Positions 8,495-16,531 of a stretch of DNA of 64,000 bases are shown here, piece by piece. This DNA is from Calothrix sp. PCC 7716 (GTDB taxonomy: Bacteria; Cyanobacteriota; Cyanobacteriia; Cyanobacteriales; Nostocaceae): positions 6,576,580 to 6,640,579 of the forward strand of contig NZ_AP025018.1 of the NCBI RefSeq assembly GCF_019977735.1. Direction: 5' to 3'. The notes beneath the pieces were generated by a model that had not been told where the DNA came from, searched no databases, and saw nothing but the letters and a program-made list of their open reading frames with translations. How positions within the stretch are numbered: position 1 is the first letter of the stretch; the number at the start of each line of letters is the position of its first letter. The position numbers were made by a program, and so were the translations under genes.

Positions 8495-9772
8495 CTACGA
8501 CGTAGAAACCTTATCCTCTGTAGCTTCTGGTTGTTTTGGACGAGATAATTTCTCAAAAATTTGAATACCAGCATCAACTATTTCGAGTCCTTGCTCGGTT
8601 TTACCAAGCTTTCCTGAAATGGCGCCAGCCCAGTCAGCAAATTGAGTGACACTCGCTTCAGCTTTCTTCCAGCTTTTGCCGTTAATAATAGCGGTAAAAT
8701 TTATCCCGTTTTGGTCGGTTACTTCAACTTGTACTTTTTTATTTGGAGCAGGTGTTGCTTGTGGAAGGGCGCCGCTTATTTTAACTACAACTTCGCTTTT
8801 AACTTGCATACGGGGAGTACCTTCTTGTGATTCTGTTTGTTTGACTAATTGTGTTAGGAGTGTAGGCGCCTGTTTTGGAGTTGTATCCGAAGTTGCTGTA
8901 TTAACTGCTAAAAGTGTTTCTGATGTGGGCGCCGAAGCAGAAACTACATCCGACGTAGTTGTTGTATTAACCAATTGTGTTTCTTGTAAGTCAGTGGAGG
9001 ATATTGTTTCAGAGTTTTTCTTTTTCTTCTTTCTTTTGGTTTTTTCTTTTACTGTATCAACATCAACTAATTGTGCTTCTACTATAAGTTCGGGAGTTGA
9101 TACTATATCAGAAATATTATCTGTTTTATCTTTAATTTTATCAACGACATAAGACTTTAATTTAGGTGTTTTAAAAATTACATTACTGTTATTATCAGTC
9201 TCTGTTTTGTCTTGAATCATACTACCTGACTGAAGTATAAATTCGTTGTTAACTAGTCTTGCATTGATTTGCCAGTACTGATTGTACTCTATATTTTCAA
9301 GTTCATTCTTAATGTCTTGGCATCTTACAGCCATATCAAACTCTTTTAAATTAGTTGATTCGGGTGCTATTCTGATAATAACTACTTGTTTTTCAATATT
9401 TATATAATCTACTCGTCCTCTGATGGTAAACGAATTTAATCTCCCTGATGCTTTTGATTCGTTTGAATATACAGATTGTAAGCTAAAGCGTTTGAGCTTA
9501 AAACATAAAGTTGTTTTCGGATATACGCCGCATATAACCGATTTATCTGAATTTACTAGTTGAGAAAAAGATACTCTATTTTCTAATGTTTTTTCTATTC
9601 TTGGTCTAACCTTTACAGTTATTTTGTTTGATTCTAAATTTTCTATATTCTCTTGGTCTGAATTGTCTAATACTCCAAAATAGTGTTTATATTGCCCATC
9701 AGTATATGAATAAATTTTCATTTTAACTATGCCGTATGCTTGGTTTAAAATCAATTTATCCTTCTCTTCCAT
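8495..9772 (-). CDS. Two-domain protein with OB-like N-terminus and FinO-associated-type C-terminus
   Basis: 425 residues. The N-terminal 170 are beta-rich, with a repeated pattern (FTIRGRVDYINIEKQVVIIR) suggesting an OB-like fold. A low-complexity Thr/Ser/Val linker follows with a lysine cluster (KRKKKKKNS). The C-terminal 90 residues (VQVEVTDQNG, GKSWKKAE, FADWAGAISGKLG, IQIFEK) resemble the tail of cyanobacterial proteins annotated fertility-inhibition FinO-like; this likeness is from memory and moderate. Together they suggest a nucleic-acid-binding plasmid protein. Its N-terminal layout is echoed by the protein at 32926-33771. It is convergent with dnaB. The start ATG is the only one fitting the beta-rich N-terminus. 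Confidence 0.55.
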   Translation of the reverse strand: MEEKDKLILNQAYGIVKMKIYSYTDGQYKHYFGVLDNSDQENIENLESNKITVKVRPRIEKTLENRVSFSQLVNSDKSVICGVYPKTTLCFKLKRFSLQSVYSNESKASGRLNSFTIRGRVDYINIEKQVVIIRIAPESTNLKEFDMAVRCQDIKNELENIEYNQYWQINARLVNNEFILQSGSMIQDKTETDNNSNVIFKTPKLKSYVVDKIKDKTDNISDIVSTPELIVEAQLVDVDTVKEKTKRKKKKKNSETISSTDLQETQLVNTTTTSDVVSASAPTSETLLAVNTATSDTTPKQAPTLLTQLVKQTESQEGTPRMQVKSEVVVKISGALPQATPAPNKKVQVEVTDQNGINFTAIINGKSWKKAEASVTQFADWAGAISGKLGKTEQGLEIVDAGIQIFEKLSRPKQPEATEDKVSTS

Positions 9773-9883
9773 GATACAAACCCTTAGACTAAGAACAACA
9801 CTTCAAACAACCTTACTAAGGGTAGTTAAGAACAGGCGCTGTTACAACCACGTGAAATAAAACTAAACAATTACGCGCGCAAC

Positions 9884-9912
9884 AAAAAAGGCACCTGTAG
9901 ATTTAAGGTGCC
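9884..9912 (-). terminator. Intrinsic terminator, minus strand
   Basis: Arms AGGTGCC (9906-9912) and GGCACCT (9890-9896) form a 7-bp GC-rich stem, and on the minus strand six U residues follow (9884-9889). The only upstream minus-strand transcript is CRISPR array 2, so this probably ends the pre-crRNA or its read-through before the gene at 9772. Confidence 0.65.
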
Positions 9913-9985
9913 GAAGTTTATTGGTGTTAAAAAGATACGAGGTTGATGGTCTCCACACATCGTAAAGAACGCTTGAATTAGTAGC

Positions 9986-10254
9986 TGTGCTTTATGTTGA
10001 GTGGTATGTAGATAAAGTGGCCGAAATTAAGGCATAAAATGACCGCACGACGAAACCCAAGATAGAAGTATGTTTGAGGATATTTATGCGATGGGGCTGC
10101 GATAAAGTGCAGAACGTACACAACGGTAAAATAAGCATTACAGCCTTTCTGGGGCGGGCACTTTATCCTTTAAAAACGGCCACTTTATCTTTTAAGTTAC
10201 ATTTACTGCCATCGTCTGGTTCCACATTTACTGCCATCCAGTGGGTAAAGTGAC
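9986..10254. mobile_element. Transposon-end-like repeat cluster (mini-element) beside CRISPR array 2
   Basis: GATAAAGTG occurs on the plus strand at 10011 and 10101, with a related CATAAAATGACCG at 10032, and in the opposite orientation at 10159-10167 and 10181-10189; GGTAAAGTG lies at 10244. ACATTTACTGCCATC is directly repeated at 10199 and 10224 (25-bp period). Read inwards, the right edge begins TGTCACTTTACCC and the left edge TGTGCTTTATG, an imperfect terminal inverted repeat. Short subterminal repeats in mirrored orientation are what TnsB/TniA-type transposases bind. There is no transposase inside. The alternative is an iteron cluster. Confidence 0.5.
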
Positions 10255-10280
10255 AAAAAATCCTTTCAGATTTTTTGATC

Positions 10281-11131
10281 GTTTCCATCCCCTTTGAAAC
10301 GGGGAATAAGGGAGAGAGGCGATATTCCAGGCTCTTCAAGATTGGGAGCTGGAGTTTCCATCCCCTTTGAAACGGGGAATAAGGGAGAGAAGCCTAATAC
10401 CAAACCACCACAGAAACCTGTGGTAGTTGTTTCCATCCCCTTTGAAACGGGGAATAAGGGAGAGTCTATGGTCGGCTGCAACGCTCTGGCTTGGAATTTA
10501 AGTTTCCATCCCCTTTGAAACGGGGAATAAGGGAGAGTACACGTCGATTCCGAAGAACATCACGGAGTACAAGTATGGTTTCCATCCCCTTTGAAACGGG
10601 GAATAAGGGAGAGGGTGGTGATGCGGCGGCGAATGCTTACAACACTGCAAAGGTTTCCATCCCCTTTGAAACGGGGAATAAGGGAGAGTCAAACGTAGAG
10701 CGTCAGTGTGACAAACATTGAAGGTTGTTTCCATCCCCTTTGAAACGGGGAATAAGGGAGAGACTATCGCAGTTGCGGGAAACGTAGCCGAGTTTGTTTC
10801 CATCCCCTTTGAAACGGGGAATAAGGGAGAGCATTTCGCTTTTCTCAGCCACAGCCGCAACTGCGGTTGTAAAAGTTTCCATCCCCTTTGAAACGGGGAA
10901 TAAGAGAGAGTCGCACAGGTCGCTCTGCCTGCGGTCAATATCAGTGACGTTTCCATCCCCTTTGAAACGGGGAATAAGGGAGAGAAAAAATACATATGCC
11001 GGAAGTATACAAAATAAGTTTGTTTCCATCCCCTTTGAAACGGGGAATAAGGGAGAGCCTTGCCTGACACTTCAAGCTGGTAAAGTGGAAAGTTTGTTTC
11101 CATCCCCTTTGAAACGGGGAATAAGGGAGAG
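10281..11131 (-). CRISPR. CRISPR array 2 (12 repeats, 11 spacers)
   Basis: Twelve 36-bp repeats start at 10281, 10354, 10429, 10502, 10578, 10653, 10727, 10796, 10875, 10949, 11022 and 11096. All are identical except the one at 10875, which has AAGAGAGAG for AAGGGAGAG. Spacers are 33-43 bp and unique. On the minus strand the repeat ends GGGGATGGAAAC, giving an ATGGAAAC crRNA handle, and contains a CCCC...GGGG stem with a larger loop than the other arrays. Leader-like boxes lie on the high-coordinate side. Translations of this region in any frame are artefacts of the repeats. Confidence 0.97.
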
Positions 11132-11450
11132 AGGTCACTTCTGGAAGCCTTACGTAGAGGGAGTTATAAACCCCTCAATCGACGCATCTCGAAATTTTGA
11201 TAGAAAATTTCTAAAAAATCTTCAATTTCGGCGCCTGAAATGTTTACTGTACAAAGCATCGACACACTCCAACGAAATAATAGGGGTTTCAAGCTTTCGG
11301 CTTAGTGTGTAGATTCAATACTAAAGCTCCAAAAAGTATATATAAACTATTTAATTTTCAAGGTTCTTGATAAGAGGATACTATCCGTAAATTTATTGTA
11401 TCGGCGCCATATTATCAAGCAGGTGCCTTCATTTGAAACAAAACGAAACA
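11132..11450 (-). promoter_or_regulatory. Leader region of CRISPR array 2
   Basis: Carries the same two boxes as the leaders of arrays 1 and 3, TTTTCAAGGTTC (11355-11366) and GAAACAAAACGAAACA (11435-11450), but the block between them and the array differs. That intervening segment holds a hairpin with ACACACT (11262-11268) and AGTGTGT (11304-11310). No coding region is supported. Confidence 0.55.
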
Positions 11451-11521
11451 TATCGGCGCCAGATATTATTACTTATTGGTACTGCGAATCTAATCAATTT
11501 GATTTATATTGATACACTTTT

Positions 11522-11608
11522 ATGTCAAACAATTTAAATAATCCTAGAGAATACGATGCTGTCGAGCGGTGGTCAGCTAGTCGGCGGTGTCAGGCTCTGA
11601 AATTATAG
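11522..11608 (+). pseudogene. N-terminal fragment of a HEAT-type YDAV protein
   Basis: A 28-codon frame starts MSNNLNNPREYDAV and then runs into unrelated sequence and a stop. The start matches the opening of the protein at 59566-60216 (MSYN...PGKYDAVLGNED) and the wider cyanobacterial family. It is a truncated duplicate of the first 14 residues. Confidence 0.55.
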
Positions 11609-11622
11609 AGGTTAAAATTGTT

Positions 11623-12228
11623 TCATGCTGAAAATTTGTTATTGGTCAAATAAGAGTTTATGGCTCTGACTATCCTATGCATTAAAATCACTTTTTCTGT
11701 ACGTATCGTATACAAAGTGTCTTTTGACCAGGGATAACAACTTTCTCCACTAAAAGAACTCGGACTTATTATTTTTCGCTCGATAATTGGTTTACCTTCA
11801 TCACCGCACCAAGTCATATATAACATTAGAGATTTTGTCAGATGTATACAGTCGTGCAGATAGCAGCCAAAGGAAGTTACCGCATCACGACATTCTTGCC
11901 AAAAACTAAATTGTTTTTGTTTAAAAATCTCGATACTTCCATGTGTTTTATATAACCAGTCACTAAGTTTTTTATCCCACTGTAAATCATTAATGTAATC
12001 ATTTAAGTTAGCTTCTCTTTCATCATTCTTTTCATATTCAAAGTAACAGCCACATAAATCATTTGGATGAATATTATATATATATTTTGCTTGCGGAATT
12101 AGTTCTCTTATTTTGCTTGGAACTCTGTAATCTTCTGGAACCGCTTTAACTGTAAGTTGGGGATATTTTGAGTTTTGATAAATGGTTGGTAGGGGGTCTG
12201 ATGACACTAAATATAACATATGACACAT
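11623..12228 (-). CDS. Hypothetical protein, Cys/His-containing
   Basis: 201 residues, no family recognised. No signal peptide or membrane segment. Cysteines and histidines are scattered (LCGCYFEYE, ECRDAV, GCYLHDCIHL, WCGDEG), and the protein is rich in Trp and Tyr, which suggests a folded cytoplasmic domain. It lies between CRISPR arrays 2 and 3 on the strand that the arrays use, but nothing in it resembles a Cas protein motif. No GGCGCC site falls in the gene, in contrast to most of the window, so it may be a recent arrival. Confidence 0.55.
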   Translation of the reverse strand: MCHMLYLVSSDPLPTIYQNSKYPQLTVKAVPEDYRVPSKIRELIPQAKYIYNIHPNDLCGCYFEYEKNDEREANLNDYINDLQWDKKLSDWLYKTHGSIEIFKQKQFSFWQECRDAVTSFGCYLHDCIHLTKSLMLYMTWCGDEGKPIIERKIISPSSFSGESCYPWSKDTLYTIRTEKVILMHRIVRAINSYLTNNKFSA

Positions 12229-12332
12229 TTTTGTATTTCCGCTCCAATGAATCTTTGTACATATCGGTTTTTGGGAAGGCGCCTAAAAAGTTCTCATTTG
12301 TAAAAATTAGTACTAGACAGGATGTTTTTTAT

Positions 12333-12405
12333 CTTAGATTCTCATTATTATTCTTGCCAGAGCTTCTTAAATACTTGCTCCGACAATTTTAGATATCTTA
12401 ATAAT
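12333..12405 (-). repeat. Decayed partial copy of the CRISPR leader
   Basis: This 73-bp segment matches the inner part of the leaders at 2965-3048 and 13345-13428 (CTTAGATT.TCATTATTATTC, then AGCTTCT.AAATACTTGCT, CGACAATTTTA and ATATCTTAATAAT), with substitutions and one short deletion. It is a fourth leader trace, upstream of the distal end of array 3, and no repeats remain attached to it. Confidence 0.65.
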
Positions 12406-12505
12406 CATTCTTATTGTACACAGATTTAAAAGCAATACCCAGGCGCACATGCATCGACACAAAACGTTAAGAGCGGGCGCCTGTTTTAGCTTCCATGAAA
12501 GACAT

Positions 12506-13162
12506 TAATTTAAATCCCCGTGAGGGGAAGTCAATAATGTAACTCAGATTTCTGCAACAACGTTTTTGACACTGTAGTTAATTCGTTCTCGTCCCCTTTC
12601 GGGGTGAGTAAAGAATGTGACGGGCTGGCTTGGTTTCCCAGCGATGGGTGTCTTCGGACTTGGGTTTCCGTCCCCTTTCGGGGTGAGTAAAGAATGTGAC
12701 TTAAAATTTCTGATACAGCATTTGATGGAGATACTCTTCTAAAGTTTCCGTCCCCTGTAGCGGGGATTGTAGTATCTAACTTGAGAAGTACTCTTGCAAT
12801 GACTGAAGCAAATCCACGGTTTCCGTCCCCTGTAGCGGGGATTGTAGTATCTAACTTCCTTCGTGGTGTAAATACAGGCTATTGCCGTAAATTGTTTCCG
12901 TCCCCTGTAGCGGGGATTGTAGTATCTAACCAAGAGTATATCTACCCCACCACCAAATAACTATGCGTTTCCGTCCCCTGTAGCGGGGATTGTAGTATCT
13001 AACAAATCTCCTCAACAAATATGTGAGGAATTCGGAGGATTCTGGATGTTTCCGTCCCCTGTAGCGGGGATTGTAGTATCTAACATCGATCGTTCAGGGA
13101 ACAGCAGCAATGCTAACAATGTAACGTTTCCGTCCCCTGTAGCGGGGATTGTAGTATCTAAC
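12506..13162 (-). CRISPR. CRISPR array 3, composite of two repeat types
   Basis: Leader-proximal part: six identical 37-bp repeats (type B) at 12744, 12819, 12894, 12967, 13048 and 13126, ending on the minus strand in GGGGACGGAAAC with stem CCCC-GCTACA-GGGG. Distal part: two repeats of a different type (type A) at 12585 and 12664, stem CCCC-GAAA-GGGG, the first with one change. A decayed third copy lies at about 12506-12542 and still shows CCCC/GGGG complementarity. Spacers are 36-44 bp. The repeat type changes abruptly between 12700 and 12744. Confidence 0.95.
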
Positions 13163-13508
13163 CCTACCTTAGAGAAACTCTTACTATATTCACTTTTCAA
13201 GGTTCAATTGCGCTCTTGCACTGAAAAAGCTTGTGTATAAAAAACTTACAACACTTTGTTCAAGAAGTAAACAGGCGCCGTTCTGCGATATCAGCCTATT
13301 TACAAGCAATTCGCTCAGAAGTAGGTTGATTATAACCATACTATCTTAGATTATCATTATTATTCTCGCAAAAGCTTCTAAATACTCACTGCGACAATTT
13401 TAATAACAACTTTACATATCTTAATAATAGCTACATTTTATGTATAACAAGACTTTCAAGTATTTGGAGTCAATAGACAGGCGCCTTCGTATGAAACAAA
13501 ACGAAACA
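13163..13508 (-). promoter_or_regulatory. CRISPR leader, copy 2
   Basis: 346 bp, the same length as the leader of array 1 and nearly identical to it from about 13265 onward; the array-proximal 100 bp are more diverged. Boxes TTTTCAAGGTTC (13194-13205) and GAAACAAAACGAAACA (13493-13508) are conserved. The duplication must be recent, or maintained by gene conversion. Confidence 0.8.
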
Positions 13509-13510
13509 GA

Positions 13511-13912
13511 ATGTATGGAGATAATATTTTCTTAAAATCGCATAGTCATATAAACGGTTATAAGTGTTTCAGAGAATACCACTTTGTTCATATACCAGAT
13601 ATACAGTAAAATGTCCGGCGCCATTACACTTATAAATCTAAAACCGTTCACGGATAAGCATTACAGTATTTAGATATTTAAATACTTAAAAACTTAAATA
13701 CTTAGTTTGAATATTTAGTGCGATTCGTACCCTGGCGGAATAATCGTTTTAAAGGCGCCAATATTTATAATTTAATTTTTTATCTACACGAATTGATAAA
13801 GAAGTTTTCGTAATAAAAATCAGTATGAGTGTTAGCAAGTAAGTACAAAGCATCCACCATAGGGTAGAAAAGACAAATCTAAAAATATTGATTAACATAG
13901 TAAGGTTCGGAA
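13511..13912. repeat. Gene-free stretch with TTTAAATACTTA-type tandem repeat
   Basis: No gene is supported. At 13664-13718 the sequence alternates TATTTAGATATTTAAATACTT-like units. The same AT-rich unit occurs at 26027-26056, 53198-53236 and 56938-56971, always between genes, so it is a dispersed low-complexity repeat family. Confidence 0.5.
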
Positions 13913-14554
13913 TTAATAACCAGGTGGAATATGGATTAAACCTTTAGTACATCTTGGAGGTTCCGGCGCCACTACTAAGCTACCTACCTGATAAGTATTA
14001 TTATTCCATTCAAAACTACCAGGAAAGCGAGTCTTATTAAACGGCGCCCTAAATACAGCAAACCCGCATGAGTTCGGGGTAATTCTTCTTTCTATAAAAT
14101 GTTGAACTGTTCCATCGACTGGCATCAACGACTCACCAGCGTTGGCGATATAGATAACTCCATTATGGGTGATGAAGTTAGATGTGTTGTTAACTGAGAA
14201 AGGACTAATTTCTCTATCGCACTTAGGAACAGGGTTTATAGGGAGAGTAGAAAGATTAATTTCAGTATTGCCAATTGAGAGGCGCCTGATTTTCTTATTA
14301 CGGTTATTGATTTTAATCAACCCGCAAGCATTTACATAAAAAGTAACTGGTTTTTCTTGACTTAAATATTTTATAAGCCATTGAGTGCTGCTATTACCAG
14401 AGAGAATTATTATCGGGCGCCCTTGGGTATCGGTACTTCGGTAAACATGATTATTTTTATAAGGAACAGCAAAAGCCCCTGAATTTATTAATAATTCAGA
14501 GACTAAAATCAACACTGATACAAATTTATTCACAGGGTTGGATAATAGAAACAT
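13913..14554 (-). CDS. Secreted protein with two ACG/PxC modules
   Basis: 213 residues with a hydrophobic signal segment (SVLILVSELLINSGAFA) and a mature start VPYKNNHVYRSTD. It contains two repeats of a beta-rich module in which N-x-C-G (VNACGLIKI; NSCGFAVF) is followed about 30-40 residues later by a Pro-x-Cys end (VPKCDRE; PPRCTKG), probably two disulphide-stabilised domains. It is a paralogue of 15812-16450, whose mature start is IPYKGDTVYKATD, and shares the module with 14526-15728. Its start overlaps that gene by 29 bp, making it the last gene of a three-gene secreted operon. The exported location is well supported; the function is unknown. Confidence 0.7.
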   Translation of the reverse strand: MFLLSNPVNKFVSVLILVSELLINSGAFAVPYKNNHVYRSTDTQGRPIIILSGNSSTQWLIKYLSQEKPVTFYVNACGLIKINNRNKKIRRLSIGNTEINLSTLPINPVPKCDREISPFSVNNTSNFITHNGVIYIANAGESLMPVDGTVQHFIERRITPNSCGFAVFRAPFNKTRFPGSFEWNNNTYQVGSLVVAPEPPRCTKGLIHIPPGY

Positions 14555-15728
14555 TAGCTGTTATTACGGTTGTATCAGGGTCAGAGCGTTTATATAGGAT
14601 GAAGTTCGCTGGACTACCTTCATATTTAGCAGACCAATTAAAGTTAGGAAATTTAGCTTTACCGTTACTATCAGTAGTTGCGAAGCTGTCGAATAATTCA
14701 TCATCTACATCCACATCATATGTAGTATCTGATTCAAGTTCAAAAACCACTAATTGGCTTCCAACTTTACACATTCTTTGACCTGCGGGAGGCTTCTCTT
14801 CTGGTGGTGGCGGCGGTGGTGGTGGAGGAGGTGGAGGTGGTGGTGGTGGTGGAGGTGGTGGTGGTGGTGGAGGTGGAGGTGGAGGTGGAGGCGCCAAACA
14901 ATCAGGATAAGTTCCGCTATATCCAAGAGGGCAAGTTGGAGGTGGCGGAGGTGGGGGCGGAGGTGGTTCTACAACTACTGTTCCTCCACTTGTTGTTCCT
15001 CCACTTGTTGTTCCTCCTCCAGAAGTAACGGCGCCGTAAGCTATTTGTTGGACTTGTGGAGAGAAATTAATAGGCACCTGTTGAGATTGCCATGTAGAAA
15101 TATTAATTCCTTGGATTTCAACAGGTGGAGGATACGCTACATATAGTTGACCTCTTCTACATGCAACACCGCGCGATGGTTGTACGTTGGTAGGAAATGC
15201 TTTTCCCTCTGTTAGTATTGCTGTTGGTAGATTACTGTTATCTAAATTGATCGAAACAAACCCGCAGGTGTTCGCTCTTACATTTCTTGTTCGGTTACTA
15301 GATAATAATCTGATAGTCTGTGGACTCGAAGGCGCCAGTCCAGATACAGCGATAAAATTCGTAGGCGTTTGCCAAACTTTCTTTTCGGTTATTACAACAC
15401 CTTCACACTTCGGCGCCTCACTATTTGGAAGAGTACTACTGTATGTAAATCCATATGTCGTGTTAGATTTTTCATCACGAATTTCTACCTTGTCACCATT
15501 CCTAAAATTAGTACCTGGTCTAAATTGTAATACTCCACATTTATTTGAATTAGCAGCGCGTATTAATGGTGAACCACCTAAATCTATTTGGTAAGGTTTG
15601 TTTGGTGTTAATCCACGAATGAAAAATTCACGTTCTGTACGGTGTGCAGTTTGGGCTTCGACAGGAAGAGTGATTAGTATTGGCGCCGATACCAAGAATA
15701 TTAGAGACAGTAAAGTTTTTTTTCTCAT
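14526..15728 (-). CDS. Secreted modular protein with a long polyproline hinge
   Basis: 400 residues. A signal peptide (LLSLIFLVSAPILITLPVEA) is followed by two ACG/PxC-type modules (NKCGVLQF...APKC; ANTCGFVSI...VACRRG), a Gly/Thr/Ser linker, and a proline-rich region (about residues 255-310) with runs of consecutive prolines interrupted by CPLGYSGTYPDC. A final beta domain with two cysteines (MCKVGSQLVVFE...QPCE) ends the protein. The polyproline tract is encoded by a GGN repeat on the plus strand (14800-14960), prone to slippage. It looks like a cell-surface or exoprotein with a rigid stalk. It is the middle gene of the operon. Substrate and partner are unknown. Confidence 0.7.
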   Translation of the reverse strand: MRKKTLLSLIFLVSAPILITLPVEAQTAHRTEREFFIRGLTPNKPYQIDLGGSPLIRAANSNKCGVLQFRPGTNFRNGDKVEIRDEKSNTTYGFTYSSTLPNSEAPKCEGVVITEKKVWQTPTNFIAVSGLAPSSPQTIRLLSSNRTRNVRANTCGFVSINLDNSNLPTAILTEGKAFPTNVQPSRGVACRRGQLYVAYPPPVEIQGINISTWQSQQVPINFSPQVQQIAYGAVTSGGGTTSGGTTSGGTVVVEPPPPPPPPPPTCPLGYSGTYPDCLAPPPPPPPPPPPPPPPPPPPPPPPPPPPPPPEEKPPAGQRMCKVGSQLVVFELESDTTYDVDVDDELFDSFATTDSNGKAKFPNFNWSAKYEGSPANFILYKRSDPDTTVITANVSIIQPCE

Positions 15729-15811
15729 ATCTATATATAAAAAATGGCGACCAATTTATTAAATAAGCTGGTCGCAAACATTCGGTATGGTACACAAGCT
15801 TTCAAAGAATT

Positions 15812-16450
15812 CTAAGGAGTCCAAGTTGAAGGAATGTAAGCCGCAGCGGCGCCTCCAGCAGTTCTACATAAAGGTGGTGTCGATGCATCTTTTAATGCTG
15901 TCATCGTGTAAGAAGTCGAATCTGTACTGAATGTCGCTGGTAATGTTTGTCCAGTTCTTTGACGTAAAATACCGAATCCGCAAGCATTTACAGATACGTT
16001 TGCAACTGTAGGTTGTGGGAGTTCAATTGATACAGCGCTGTTCGGTGTCTTGCCCACTATTATCACCTGTCCAGCGGGTGTTTTGAAATTAGCTGAACGT
16101 GTTTCTGCAAAGGTGCCGCTTACACAAGAAGGTAATGTTTGTGTAGGCAAAGTACTTGCATCTACCGCTGTTCCATCGACTTTTAATCCAGTAAATGAAC
16201 CGGAAGCTGGCACACTGATGCGTAACTCTCCACAGGCGCCTGCTACACGCGCGGTTGTTGCAGCCGAACTGCCTAAATTTACACGTATCCGTGAACCAGG
16301 TGAAGCGCTAAACACGACTAATGGAATACCTCTATCTGTAGCTTTATATACTGTGTCTCCTTTATAAGGGATGGCACTTGCAGGCGCCAGACTTGAAGCA
16401 ATACCACTAATAACTAATCCTGCACAAACAAAACTTTTTGAAACTTTCAT
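15812..16450 (-). CDS. Secreted protein, paralogue of 13913-14554
   Basis: 212 residues with a clear signal peptide (FVCAGLVISGIASSLAPASA) cleaved before IPYKGDTVYKATD. Two modules carry the ACG and PxC landmarks (VAGACGELRI...LPSC; VNACGFGILRQ...PPLC). Length, mature start and module spacing match the protein at 13913-14554, so the two are tandem paralogues flanking the larger modular protein. It is the first gene of the operon. The 80-bp space to the next gene contains no strong terminator, which is consistent with co-transcription. The function is not known; periplasmic, outer-surface or sheath association are all possible. Confidence 0.7.
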   Translation of the reverse strand: MKVSKSFVCAGLVISGIASSLAPASAIPYKGDTVYKATDRGIPLVVFSASPGSRIRVNLGSSAATTARVAGACGELRISVPASGSFTGLKVDGTAVDASTLPTQTLPSCVSGTFAETRSANFKTPAGQVIIVGKTPNSAVSIELPQPTVANVSVNACGFGILRQRTGQTLPATFSTDSTSYTMTALKDASTPPLCRTAGGAAAAYIPSTWTP

Positions 16451-16531
16451 ATCACACCAGTTGTTTTCTTTATTTGAATACTCATAGCTTATGAAATATC
16501 CAATACATAGTCATCTGTAAACATCACTGAT

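Noticed and set aside
8646-9152. 168-codon plus-strand frame opposite the 425-residue protein
   Set aside because: It is the antisense of a low-complexity Thr/Ser/Val linker, with runs of F and V. The minus-strand gene has coherent domains and a proper start.
10763-10874. 11-bp inverse match between two spacers of array 2 (CGCAGTTGCGG and CCGCAACTGCG)
   Set aside because: The match is short and could be chance; the rest of the two spacers is unrelated, so a common target cannot be claimed.
9986-11131. A complete CRISPR-associated transposon at array 2
   Set aside because: Only end-like repeats are present. No TnsB, TnsC, TniQ or Cas12k/Cascade protein is encoded, and the array repeats are of the ordinary type I/III kind.
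10266-11312. Several open frames across CRISPR array 2 (and similar frames at 2490-2820 and 12739-13240)
   Set aside because: They are translations of repeats whose length with spacer sometimes keeps frame. Repetitive peptides like PFQRGWK or SPLKRGIRE mark them as artefacts.
12168-12392. 74-codon plus-strand frame
   Set aside because: It overlaps the start of the minus-strand gene at 11623-12228 and runs into the decayed leader copy, with no ribosome binding site or family.
2345-13162. Cas genes near the CRISPR arrays
   Set aside because: I looked at every protein between and beside the arrays. The 201-residue protein at 11623 and the DnaB and recombinase genes show no Cas1, Cas2, Cas6, Cas10 or effector motifs.
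14754-15146. Trp/Arg-rich plus-strand frames opposite the polyproline stalk
   Set aside because: They arise from the GGN tract that codes for proline on the other strand. The real gene has a signal peptide and conserved modules.
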